The notes beneath the pieces are model-generated. The model was not told where the DNA came from. It did not search any database and saw only the letters and a program-made list of their open reading frames with translations. Below are positions 1 through 10,300 of a stretch of DNA of 19,525 bases, piece by piece (positions within the stretch are counted from its first letter, which is position 1; each line of letters starts with the position of its first letter). The stretch lies in assembly GCA_004554395.1 (NCBI GenBank), contig SFMP01000030.1, positions 1 through 19,525 of the forward strand. The letters are read 5' to 3'. The position numbers and the translations under genes were made by a program. Source of the DNA: Myxococcales bacterium. Lineage in GTDB: Bacteria > Myxococcota_A > Bradymonadia > UBA4248.

Positions 1-211
1 CCAAAAGAAGTACAATTGTGTGATAGGCAAGACATAGAAAAATGTGAACAAAGTATCGTTTTGGATTAATCATTCGAAACGAGAATCTTGCCTATATTTC
101 CCCCCCCACGCCCAACACCTAACAAGCAGTTGGGCGATTTTAGCGCACAAACCACTCCAAATCCTCGCATGCCTATCGTCGTTTTTCTTTGATCTCACAG
201 CAGAAATTGCG

Positions 212-249
212 TTGACGACCGGTAAATCGCAGTACTATAATTACTATAG
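212..249 (+). promoter_or_regulatory. sigma70-type promoter of the peptidoglycan hydrolase gene
   Basis: A -35 element TTGACG (212-217, 5 of 6 matches to consensus) is followed after 18 bp by a perfect -10 element TATAAT (236-241). Transcription would start near 248-249, about 35 bp before the ATG at 284, with GGAGG at 271-275. This decides the start of the gene: the frame is open back to position 44, but that stretch lies upstream of the predicted transcript. The -35/-10 pair is read directly; activity is inferred. Confidence 0.7.
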
Positions 250-283
250 GTGTTTTTGTCTTCTTTTTTCGGAGGAATGGACG

Positions 284-1930
284 ATGACGTATGCACAAGA
301 AAAAAAATCGAATTCCATCGATGCTCAACAAAGTTCACAGACTGGTGGCGCGACGGTAGCCTCTTCCAACGCAGGTGCGAAAGATGCTCAGATGACTCAG
401 GGCTTTAGCCTCGAGTCGGGTGCTATCGCGAACACGCTCGAAAAGGGCGAATCGGCAAAACCGGGCTGCAATCCCTATGGTACGTTTAATTACTATCGAT
501 CAAACGGTGCACTTGGGAGTTGCTACTTTGGCAAAATCGACGGCAAACCGATCTACGAACACACTGTCGGCCGCCTTCTACAGCTGACGAATTCGGGTTC
601 GACGCTCAACTTTAGCTATACCGATGGCGATCAGCCGCGAACCGTACAAGGTCGCCTATTTGCTTTGGGCAAGTATCAAATCATCCCCGACACGCTCAGG
701 GCAGCGCAAATTGCAACGGGAATGAAAGACGACGATCTGTTTTCGCCACGAAATCAAGACATTTGCTTTAGCAAATATCTCATTGTCGAAAAGCGCCCAG
801 CCATCATGAACTATCTCATGGGCAAAGGCTCAATCGACGACGCAGCAAGAGCCGTTGCCCAGGAATGGGCTTCGGTTGGCATTAAACCCGGCACGATTAA
901 CCACTATAACATCACCGGCAAAGACTCTGGCAAAACGAGCTATTATGCAGGTGACGGGGTAAACACTGCGAGTATTTCTTATGCCGAAATCGTCGAAGCC
1001 CTCAAAGCCGATAAGGCGTCGATCGAAGCTGGTGGTTTGGCCAATAATACGATTGTGCATGGCAATACGATTGCGACTTCGTCGCCAACTCAAGAAGCCG
1101 CGCCCAAGCCCGCCGAGCCCGTCGCAAATTCGGCTAAAATCGATACAAGCGACATCCCGACGAGTTCCGTTCAAATCGATATCGAATACGCCATACGCGT
1201 CAATAAACAATATCGCTATTCCACCGAAACGTGGAAAGAAATCCAACGCGGCGTTGGGCTCACGGGGAGTGAAATCGATGGCATTTGCGGGCGAAAGACC
1301 TGCAAGGCGATTGGCGATTGGCAGGCGACAAACGGCTTTACGGGGAAGGGCGTCGACGGCATTTGCGGTCCAAATACGCTAAATGCACTTCGCGCAAAAG
1401 GCGCCAACACGGCATCGCAATCCGACGACGCACAACCGCAACAGGCTCAACAACCTGCGGCGAAATCCGAAGGCAAAACGTCGAACGAAGTCGATAAACC
1501 CGCCGAAAACAAACAGTTCAAGTATTTCTCGATCGCAGAACTCTCGCATAGCGATACGGCACAAGCTCGAGGTATCGACAATACCCCTACCAAAGATGTC
1601 TCAGAACGCCTCAGTGCCCTTATCACCAACTGCCTCGACCCCTTGCGCGAAGCCTATGGCGCCCCTATTCGCGTCAACTCTGGGTATCGTTCACCTGCTG
1701 TCAATAAAGCCGTTGGAGGTGCAACGCGTAGTCAACACCTCACGGGCGAAGCCGCCGACCTCGCTACGGGATCTCGCGATTCAAACAAACGACTCTACAA
1801 CCTCGTCATACAACTCAAAAACACTCAAGGATTCAAATTCGACCAGCTCATCAACGAATATAATTATTCGTGGGTACACGTCAGCTATTCGAAGAATCAA
1901 GCGCGATTCCAAGAGCTCACCATTGGTTAA
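284..1930 (+). CDS. Three-domain peptidoglycan hydrolase (lysozyme-like, PG-binding, M15-type peptidase)
   Basis: This 548-aa protein should cut peptidoglycan. Residues 1-45 are a polar Ser/Gln/Ala-rich lead without a signal peptide. Residues 46-240 resemble a lysozyme/lytic-transglycosylase fold: a candidate catalytic Glu near residue 56 (KGES), then YGTFNYY and the typical FALGKYQIIPDTL stretch (126-138). An Ala/Pro-rich linker leads to residues 302-372, a peptidoglycan-binding region with two IDGICG/VDGICG turns. Residues 412-546 match M15-type D,D-peptidases: GYRS (467-470), SQHLTGEAAD (483-492, giving H485 and D492 as metal ligands) and WVHVSY (H532). The start at 284 is chosen for GGAGG 8 nt upstream and the promoter at 212-241. 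The domains are recognised by motif; the lysozyme-like call is weaker than the M15 call. It is convergent with the AAA+ operon. With no export signal it could be a phage-type endolysin or part of an injection particle; this is inference. Confidence 0.85.
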   Translation: MTYAQEKKSNSIDAQQSSQTGGATVASSNAGAKDAQMTQGFSLESGAIANTLEKGESAKPGCNPYGTFNYYRSNGALGSCYFGKIDGKPIYEHTVGRLLQLTNSGSTLNFSYTDGDQPRTVQGRLFALGKYQIIPDTLRAAQIATGMKDDDLFSPRNQDICFSKYLIVEKRPAIMNYLMGKGSIDDAARAVAQEWASVGIKPGTINHYNITGKDSGKTSYYAGDGVNTASISYAEIVEALKADKASIEAGGLANNTIVHGNTIATSSPTQEAAPKPAEPVANSAKIDTSDIPTSSVQIDIEYAIRVNKQYRYSTETWKEIQRGVGLTGSEIDGICGRKTCKAIGDWQATNGFTGKGVDGICGPNTLNALRAKGANTASQSDDAQPQQAQQPAAKSEGKTSNEVDKPAENKQFKYFSIAELSHSDTAQARGIDNTPTKDVSERLSALITNCLDPLREAYGAPIRVNSGYRSPAVNKAVGGATRSQHLTGEAADLATGSRDSNKRLYNLVIQLKNTQGFKFDQLINEYNYSWVHVSYSKNQARFQELTIG

Positions 1931-1935
1931 TACAC

Positions 1936-1967
1936 AAAAGCCCATCGCCAAAAGCGATGGGCTTTTT
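1936..1967. terminator. Bidirectional intrinsic terminator between convergent genes
   Basis: A perfect 9-bp GC-rich stem (GCCCATCGC, 1940-1948, with GCGATGGGC, 1954-1962) closes a CAAAA loop. It is flanked by AAAA on the left and TTTTT on the right, so it can end transcription from both sides. It starts 5 bp after the hydrolase stop codon and lies about 40 bp beyond the stop of the AAA+ gene on the other strand. Confidence 0.9.
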
Positions 1968-2008
1968 ATTATCTTTATGGTTTCTCCATTCCCAATGCGA
2001 TGATTGAA

Positions 2009-4315
2009 CTATGCATCGTCGTAATCGTCATCGTCGTCATAGTACTCATCATCCGATATCCGAATCAACTGCCCCATCGATCGCGCCTGCGCTTCGGCGG
2101 CACTCACGAGGCATTCCATGTCGATCGGTTTATGGCGAGCCGCCGCCGATATCGATGCTTTGAGAACGGCATTTCGTATATAACCACCGCTCATTTCAAA
2201 TGTTCGAGCGAGCCATTTCCAGCGGATATCTTCGGCGATAGGTGCACCGGGGGGCATCATGCGTTGCCATAATTTAACGCGAGCATCGACATCGGGCATC
2301 GGGAAATCGACGATAAATCGAATACGTCGGCGAAAAGCATCGTCGATGCTCTTCGACAAATTCGTCGTGAGTATCGTCATGCCATCGAACGATTCTAACT
2401 TTTGCAATAAAAAATTGATTTCGAGATTGGCATATCGATCATTCGACGATTTGACTTCGGTTCGCTTGGCGAAGAGAGAGTCGGCTTCGTCGAACAATAT
2501 AATCGCTTGAGCCTTGGCGGCTTCGTCGAATATCTTGCCCAAATTCTTTTCCGTCTCGCCGATATATTTATCGACGATGCGCGATAAATCGACGCGGTAG
2601 AGGACTTTGCCGAGCTCATTGGCAAGGGCACAGGCCAGCAAAGTCTTCCCCGTTCCTGGCGGGCCGGCAAAGAGCACCGACAGTGCGTTTCCATAGGGTG
2701 ATCGTTGCCGAAATCCCCATGTATCGAGTACGCAATGGAGCTGATTGGCGTATTCTAAGATTTCATCGACCTGAACTTTAGCTTCATCGGTGAGCACAAC
2801 CCCCGATAGCGGTACATCGCTCACAGTGATCTCTGCCAAAGTCCCAAGTTGGTGGCGAAAACTCTTTCGTATTTCATTTAATATATGATGCGATTTCAAT
2901 CGCCCATTGCCACCATTCGTTGCATCTTTTCGCGCCTGTTCGGTAGCATCTCGCACGACTGTAAATATATTCCCAATCGGAAGTGCATAATTTCGCGAAA
3001 AGACATCTGCCATTTTTTCGCGTTCCGCCTTGCTTCCTCCGACGAGGGCTTTCATCCAAATGGATCGCGCTTGTTCGACGCTAGGCGGCGCGATTTCAAT
3101 CATTGCAGGCTTGCCAAAAGCATCGTCTAAAACGGGCATATAACTCGGAGCGAGGATAAATATCTTCGACGGATAGGCGCGCGACAATTGTGCAATCGAC
3201 GCGGCATTTTCTGTCAATTTCTGTGCAATATCACTCGTCGTCTCGAGTGCATCGAGGCGCAAAACGAGTTCGCTATGAGCCAATACGGCTTCGCGCATGA
3301 CGCCCGCGAGCCTATCGACGATATCGACACTAGGAACCGAAGCGAGCATGTGGCTAAAATCGACTTCTAGCAACGATTTCCCCGACTTCGCCCCGACGAG
3401 CGACGATAAGATCGTCCGGCGACCGCTATGCGGTGCGCCACATAAGCAAACGTTCTGCGCGCCGCCTTCGATCGCATATTCGATAGATTCGACGATTTCT
3501 GAAGCGCCGAGTAGTCTCCGCTTGGGCACGACGCTCTCGACAATTGACATCCCCGGTAGATAAGCCCCTTGACGCGATCGACCAAAGAACGCATCGACGA
3601 CCGATTGATCGACGTGAACTGGCGAGTAAAGTCTGGGCGTTTCGTAGGGATACTCGATCCGCTTGCCCAATAAAATGAGGCGCATCTGTCGCAAAATGCC
3701 ATCTTCGCGAAACGCCGAATAGACGGCGTCGCGCTCTGCGCCATCGCTACCGAGCAATTGGATGAGAAACGAAACCGTCGGCAGGCGAACCGAAAAATCT
3801 GCCCAAGCCACGGTCATGAGCTTGAGCAAATCTTCGGTCGACATGATGGCGACCATCGAAACGAGAATTTCGAGCTCGGTTTCGTTGAGCCCAAATCCAT
3901 GCATGAGGCGCAGAATGGGCCCATCGTCTGGCACCGATAGGAGCGTTTCGATATGGGCAGAGACGAGAGCCAGTTGGAAATCGGCATCGGCAGATGTCGG
4001 AACGCGATGTGCATCGAGCCATTCGATGCAATAATTCCCTTCTCTGCTCAAGCTCTCTCCAAACGTCAGGATCGATTCGAGCTCTTCGCTACCAACGCAT
4101 CGGTCGGTATACGTCTTTTCGCTACTGACGAGGCGATGCGGATAACGCCGCATATAACAAACCAATCGCCAGAATAGCCGCGTGCACATGAGATTAAACA
4201 AGATATCTTGCCGCGTTGCCGCATCACATGCTTCGTATTCCGAACGCCACCGCGCCACGATTTCATCGGCATCGCGAAGGGCTTCTTCCGTTCCATCGAC
4301 TTCGTTCTCTGCCAT
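2009..4315 (-). CDS. Winged-helix/tandem AAA+ ATPase of the eCIS-associated type
   Basis: This 768-aa ATPase probably remodels or assembles a protein partner. The C-terminal AAA+ module (about 500-745) is complete: Walker A GPPGTGKT (551-558), the conserved VDKYIGETEKNL stretch (581-592), Walker B ILFDEAD (606-612), sensor-1 TTN (650-652), arginine fingers FRRR (661-664) and sensor-2 GGYIRNA (710-716). A first, degenerate AAA-like module (about 265-460) has CGAPHSGRRT in place of Walker A. Residues 135-190 resemble the winged-helix region of AAA proteins found in extracellular contractile injection loci (Afp15-like family). The protein ends in an acidic tail, DDEYYDDDDDYDDA. The start follows AGGAGT (4321-4326), 15 bp after the giant gene's stop, so the two are surely cotranscribed. 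The family call is from remembered family features; the partner role is inferred from the operon. Confidence 0.9.
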   Translation of the reverse strand: MAENEVDGTEEALRDADEIVARWRSEYEACDAATRQDILFNLMCTRLFWRLVCYMRRYPHRLVSSEKTYTDRCVGSEELESILTFGESLSREGNYCIEWLDAHRVPTSADADFQLALVSAHIETLLSVPDDGPILRLMHGFGLNETELEILVSMVAIMSTEDLLKLMTVAWADFSVRLPTVSFLIQLLGSDGAERDAVYSAFREDGILRQMRLILLGKRIEYPYETPRLYSPVHVDQSVVDAFFGRSRQGAYLPGMSIVESVVPKRRLLGASEIVESIEYAIEGGAQNVCLCGAPHSGRRTILSSLVGAKSGKSLLEVDFSHMLASVPSVDIVDRLAGVMREAVLAHSELVLRLDALETTSDIAQKLTENAASIAQLSRAYPSKIFILAPSYMPVLDDAFGKPAMIEIAPPSVEQARSIWMKALVGGSKAEREKMADVFSRNYALPIGNIFTVVRDATEQARKDATNGGNGRLKSHHILNEIRKSFRHQLGTLAEITVSDVPLSGVVLTDEAKVQVDEILEYANQLHCVLDTWGFRQRSPYGNALSVLFAGPPGTGKTLLACALANELGKVLYRVDLSRIVDKYIGETEKNLGKIFDEAAKAQAIILFDEADSLFAKRTEVKSSNDRYANLEINFLLQKLESFDGMTILTTNLSKSIDDAFRRRIRFIVDFPMPDVDARVKLWQRMMPPGAPIAEDIRWKWLARTFEMSGGYIRNAVLKASISAAARHKPIDMECLVSAAEAQARSMGQLIRISDDEYYDDDDDYDDA

Positions 4316-4330
4316 CTGCCACTCCTACAC

Positions 4331-7300
4331 TTACTTCACCTTCTTTGCCTTTATCCCGGCTGCGCGAAGCGCAAGGGCGACTGCCGAACTCGTCCCCTTC
4401 CAATCGCAAAGCCCAGGAATCTTAATCTGCCACTTATAATCTTTCGTCTTCATACCGATGAAGTTTTTCGATTCTGTATAGTGGACATAGATGAGCCCAG
4501 AAGCGATGCATTCCGAGATGATTTGCTTCACGACGCTGCCCATGCGGCCTGCTGTCTTGAGCAAAGCAATCGGCGAACTGATGGCGAATCCGACGAGTCC
4601 TGCAGCCGCTTTGATGAGCTGCGTAAAGCTCATGTTCTGGATGACCATCTTCTCGGCGAGTTGTCCGAGGGCCTCGGTACGTTCTTTGAGGAAATCGACC
4701 ATCGGCGCCATGATTCTATTCATGGGCGGCGTCATCGATTTGACCTTCTTGTCGATCGCTTCGAGAACCTTCTGCAACATGCCATTTTCGCGTGCCTGGA
4801 TGACGAAATCGGCGATTTCGAGCAATTTAGGCGGCAAGAATTGACGCCATCCACCTTTGATGAGGTCTTTGAGCGCTTCAAATCCGTCTTTGATGGCATT
4901 GACTTTCGCCTTGATAGTGGCGAGCGACAATTTACCCGTGAACACTTGAATGGCGACGTATACCGCTACGCCAATCGCACCACCGGCGACAAACGATTTG
5001 ACGAGGTTCGAGATAAAGCTGACGGCATCGCCAATCGCCGACATGCCCTCGGCGACCTTCTTGATCTTCGTCACGACACTATCGGTACCCTTGACATCGC
5101 TTGCACTGCCGACATTTTGTCCCATCGATTTTTTGCCGACATCGCCGGCTTTTGGCAATTGGGGTTTGCCTTTTTCGACGGCACCGGCACCACTCGATTC
5201 TTTCGCTTTGTATTTTGCCTCTTCGCCTTTCTTCGCTTCGGCTTTCGTCTGTTTGGCATTGCTCGGGAGATCCGTCTTGACGCTGCCCTCGCTTTCGCTC
5301 GTCGCGCCTTTGTCGCCAAACGAGAACTTTTTGCTCCAATCGAACTTGAAGATATTGCCCAAATCGTATTTGAACTCGGCAATCTTATACTTCGGATTGT
5401 AACCGAGGATCTGCGCATAGAGCTCGGGCGAAATCGAAAGCGATGCACTGGCGCTCACGCCAAACCCTAACTCGAGTTCACCCGCGAGCCCCTGCTTGCC
5501 ACCTTTGAGTTTGCCGCCGACGGCTCCCGATGCCGAAGCATCGAGCTCTGCCTTGCCCCTGACGCGAATACCCGCCGAGAATCCCGTCACGCCTAGGCCA
5601 ACGCTAATATAGGGCGATATATTGGCCGACAACTGAAGTCCAGTCGTCGCATCGAGTCCGATTTCGAAATCGGGCAACGCGCCGCCCTTGAGATCGTTGA
5701 GCTCAAACGGGCCGATATCGAGGTTTGCATTGATGCGAATCGCCTCCATATCGATCGAGGCGCCAACGCCAATCCCCGCTTCTGCCGTAATCGGAACGGG
5801 GCCTGCCATGGCGTTGAGCCCTGCGAGCTTGAGATCTTTGCCAAACGCCATGAGCGTGCGAGCCGGCACGAGCTCGACGTCTTTCGCTTCCAAACGACCT
5901 TTGATCGTCGGATTGTCCCAAGAACCGTTGGGGAATTCGACGTTGACTTTGCCCAAGAGCCAATCGGTAATCTTGAAATCCAATTCGCCCGTCGCCGTGA
6001 GCTCGGGCGTATCGGAGTTGTATTGAACATCGGCTTTGCCGTGCAAACGACCGTCAAACGCGTCGACTGTCAAACCGCCATCGAAGTGAATGACGTCGTT
6101 CGAACCGTTTTCGCCCTTCTTCCAGCCAAATTCACGACAATCACCCGTGAGCTTAAAGTCGTCTTTCGTAAACTCGATGCACGCGCCTCCAGCGACTTCT
6201 TCGAGCTTATTCTTCTTGATGTCGACACTCCCCGACAACGACGTCAACGATAAACCATTGGCAATTTCAAACTTCTCGCCTTTTAATGTCGCCGTTCCAT
6301 TAAACTCTTCAATCGTCTGCGATTCGACATCGAGTTTTGCATGATTCTCAACGAGGATTTCAGAACCCGACGACTTGCCATTGACTTTGGGCGCCTTGAT
6401 ACCGATGATCAAATTGCCTTCGATATCTTTGATCACGCCATTTTCGAGCTTCGCTTCGCCCCCCGATGTCGCCTTGAGCGCAAATTGCGAGCTCCCTTTG
6501 GGCAATTCCAAATCTTTCAATAATTCGATCTTACCCGTGCCGCCAAACGTGCCGTCTGCTTTATTATACTTCCCGTCGACGATTCCACCTTGGAACAAAG
6601 GCGTACCATCGGTTTTGACTACGATACCAAAACCGCCTTCGAGACTTTCAATTTCATTATTTTGAATGTCGCATATAAACGACGTTCCGATTTCGGCACC
6701 CTTGTCGGAGACGAAAAACTCGGTCGTGCCCGATTTTCCGATGCTCTTTTCGCGCGTAAACTGCCCCTTGACTTTGGCGCTAAACTTATCCATTTCGCCC
6801 GTGCAATCGAATTCATCTTCGCTTTCGAACGACATGTAATCGCCATCGCCATCGGCTAATGCCAAGTTGACTTTGCCCTTGATTCCAAGCTCATTATTTG
6901 AAATCGAGACTTCGACAGACGATTTCTTGAGGATGAGTTTGTTGTCTTTGCCTACAGAACAGAGCTCTTTTTCGTCGACAACGGCTTTTCCCTTTGCCAT
7001 GACGAGCTTTTCATTGGCAATATCGTAATCAAATTCAATATTGCCACGAACTTTGAGCAAACTCGCTTCTTCATCTTCCGATTTTTCTTCGAGGTAGAGG
7101 CCCGCTTTACCAAAAATGCGATTGATTTCGCTGTTTTCGATATTGACATCGATCGACGCAGCCGCGCCCTTGTCGCCGCCCAAGCCGTATTCATATTTAC
7201 CATTAGAAATCTGACCAAGTTTGACTCTATTCTGACACGAAAGTGTGACAAGACCTCCGAATCCCGTCTCGCGCGTATAATTGACGCCTTGACCAGAATC

Positions 7301-10300
7301 GACGACGAAAAGCGCCGTCTCGTCGTTCTTGAGCTTGAGATCGAGATTGATCTTGCCCTTGAAACAAGCCGAAACGATGCCTTGCGAATCGAATTCTGCT
7401 TCGACCGACCCCTCTTCGGAATGGATCTTGAGCTTATCGCTCAATTGCGCATCGAGTTGAACTTTGCTCGTCACTTTGAGTTCGTGAATTTCACCCGTAT
7501 CGACGTCGATATTGAGCGACGCTTTGCCATCGGTCAACGTCGCCGAAGCATCGTTTTGCGTCCCCTTCAATGCAGCTTTTGCTTCGAAGCCCGCGCTCCC
7601 CGTCAATGACTTGAGATCATTGTCTTTGAGCGTTGCCTTCAGCCCAGTTCCTTTCGACTTGAGCGTAAACGATCCGTCTGCACCCGTCGCATCGCCCTCG
7701 CCGCCACCTTTTCCGCCACTCCCTGGCTTAAAGACGATGTCTTTGACGGGCTGAACCGAAACGCTGCCGCTAAATTTCTTGTCTTTCGGACGATACGTCA
7801 TATTGGCGCATTTTAGCCGCGCGGCAAATCCATCCGGAATCGCTCCGATATTTCCAGCCGCGACTTTGTAATCGATCGCCATGCTACCCGAAACTTTATC
7901 GATTTCGGTATCGCTCATCTTGAGACCAAATTTCGCTCCTTTGCGAAGTTTGATTTCATCGACTTCTTCGATCGCATCGATGATGCAATCTTTCGTCGTC
8001 GAAACTTCGATGTCACCATCGACCTTGCCTTTGCCTTGGATATCCAAAACTGTGAAATCGCTCGTTCCCTTGAATTCAATCGGCGTATCCGTCTTAAGCG
8101 CCTTCGTCTCGCCATTAAATCCAGCATTCAATGTAATCGATTGAATTTCACTATCTTGAATCGATGCCGTTACAATCGACGATTTTCCTACCGTCAGTTT
8201 CGTATGCTGATCGGCGCCAAAGACCATCTTTACATCCGACATCGGCGTTATCGTCGCCTGATCCGATGTCACGCCAAGTGTATCTTTATTGACTTGGGCG
8301 TCTTTGAGTTTAATCGTAAACTTCTCACTACCCTCTTCGAAGTAGCGATGCGTTATCTTCGTCTCGGCCTCGGCATCGACTTCGATCGACGATATCTCGT
8401 TATTGTCGACGACAAATGTCAAATTATTGCGCAAATTCCCCGTCAACTTGAGCGTGTTTGCACCTTTCGTATCGCCAACGAGCCACAAATCTTTGCGCAA
8501 ACTGTTCTTAATCGTGCCCGAAAACTTCTCTTCGGCAACGCGCAATGTGAAATCGGCAACTTTGCCTTCGACCGATAAAGTCTTGCCCTTGCCTTTGCCC
8601 GATTTCAACGGCACATCGGCCTCATAACACAACGTTCCCGACAACGTATCGACTGCAGAATCGACGATTTGTACATCGAACTGCGATTGTTCAGTGCGGC
8701 GTTTGCTGTCAATTTTGACATCGACGAGCGGCGATTTGTATTCAATATCGCTTTCGAGAATGGCTGTTGCAGAACCATTGAGCATTCCCGAATTGACGTC
8801 ATACGTACAACCATTGAAATCGCCTTTGAATTGCAACGGCGCACCACCCGATTTATCGGATTTGCCGTCGCCTTGCTTCGCACCTTGAGCAGCACCTTCG
8901 CCACCCTTTCCACCGGCACCGCCTCCAGCACCTGCCGCGTGACCATAGTCGTATTTACCCGCAAATTTAATCGGTTCAATTTCGGCTTCCGTCAGCGTAA
9001 CCGTCGCCGTCGAATCTTTCAAAATTTGTAACTTCGTCGTTCCAACTTTGTAATCTTGCGTCACGACGAAATCGCCCGTGCCTTTGAAAGCATCGGCACT
9101 CAGCTTCGCTTTGAAATCGCATGTCGCCATTTCATCGCCACCACCTTCGCCGCCTGCGCCAGCCGCACCCAACAATTTGAGCTTGCCAGCCGCATCGAGC
9201 TGTTCATCGGCATACGTCACCTTGATGCCGTTTTCATCGCTCTTTATCCGCGGTGTATCGAGGCTAAGCAACCCATCGACATGCGTCAAACCTTCATTCG
9301 ATGCAAAATCGGCGACAAGCGTCTCGAACTTCAACGGCTTAAATTCAACGGGTTGCGCCAAACTCACTTTGCCACTAAATTGCCCATCCGATGCAAACGT
9401 CGATTCATCTAAATTAATCGCTATATCGTGACGGCCAACTTTGAATTTTGCATTCCCCGTCGCCGTCCCGCTAAACCCTTGCTCATCAATGGCAATATCG
9501 CCCGACAATGTCGTCGTCAAAAACGCCTTGTTTCCAATAATCGGTACTTCTTCGGCGTTGAGCGTGACTTGACCACCTGTTAAATTGTTCTTTTCAATAT
9601 TAACAGTGCCATCGGCTTGTATGATTCCGCCCAATTTCGTCGAAATCGTACAATTCGCATCGAGTCCACCATCATAAGACACCTTATCGATCGTGAGCTG
9701 AACCGTCGTCGCCTTGGCATTCTTCGATCCGCCTTTTTTGCCGCCTCCAGCCACATTGCCCGTCTTTGCGCCGCCCTTGAATTCATACTCGGCAAACGTC
9801 ACACTATTGAGCAATTGCGCCGTAAAACTCGCGCCATTGTAATCGATTTCGAGGTCGACCGCGCTCTTCGGATCCGCCAATTTGCTCACATTCGTAAGGC
9901 TCAGCGTTCCCTTTGCCGCACTCACCGTGCCATTTGCCGCATTGATCGTCACCGACCCCGTATACGACACGCCCGCCGACGCAGCCGCCGCATTCTTGCC
10001 ACCCGATTTTCCGCCCGATTTTCCGCCCGCCGACTGCGATATTTCGAGCGAACCATCGATCGATGTATCATCGCCACCAGTCTTGACTTTCCCTTTGCCA
10101 TTGACCGACACATCGCTCAAAATCTTCGACGCCCCCGCAATTTCGCCCTCAAATCCGGGCTTCTCGCCATTCGTCATGGCGAGTTGCGTCGTCAATCCAT
10201 CGTCGAGCCCGGGAATTTTGAGCTTTGCAACGCCGATTTTCACATTCGGCGTGTAATTCGAACCTTCCGTTCCCACGCGCGTCATTTCAACATCGACTTG

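Noticed and set aside
44..283. Upstream extension of the peptidoglycan hydrolase frame by 80 codons
   Set aside because: A consensus promoter (212-241) and GGAGG (271-275) lie inside it, and the encoded peptide resembles no domain.
4208..5470. 420-codon open frame opposite the AAA+ and giant genes
   Set aside because: It is antisense to two strongly supported genes, spans their junction and has no ribosome binding site; its Asp/Arg/Phe-rich translation is typical of a shadow of TCGA-rich coding DNA.
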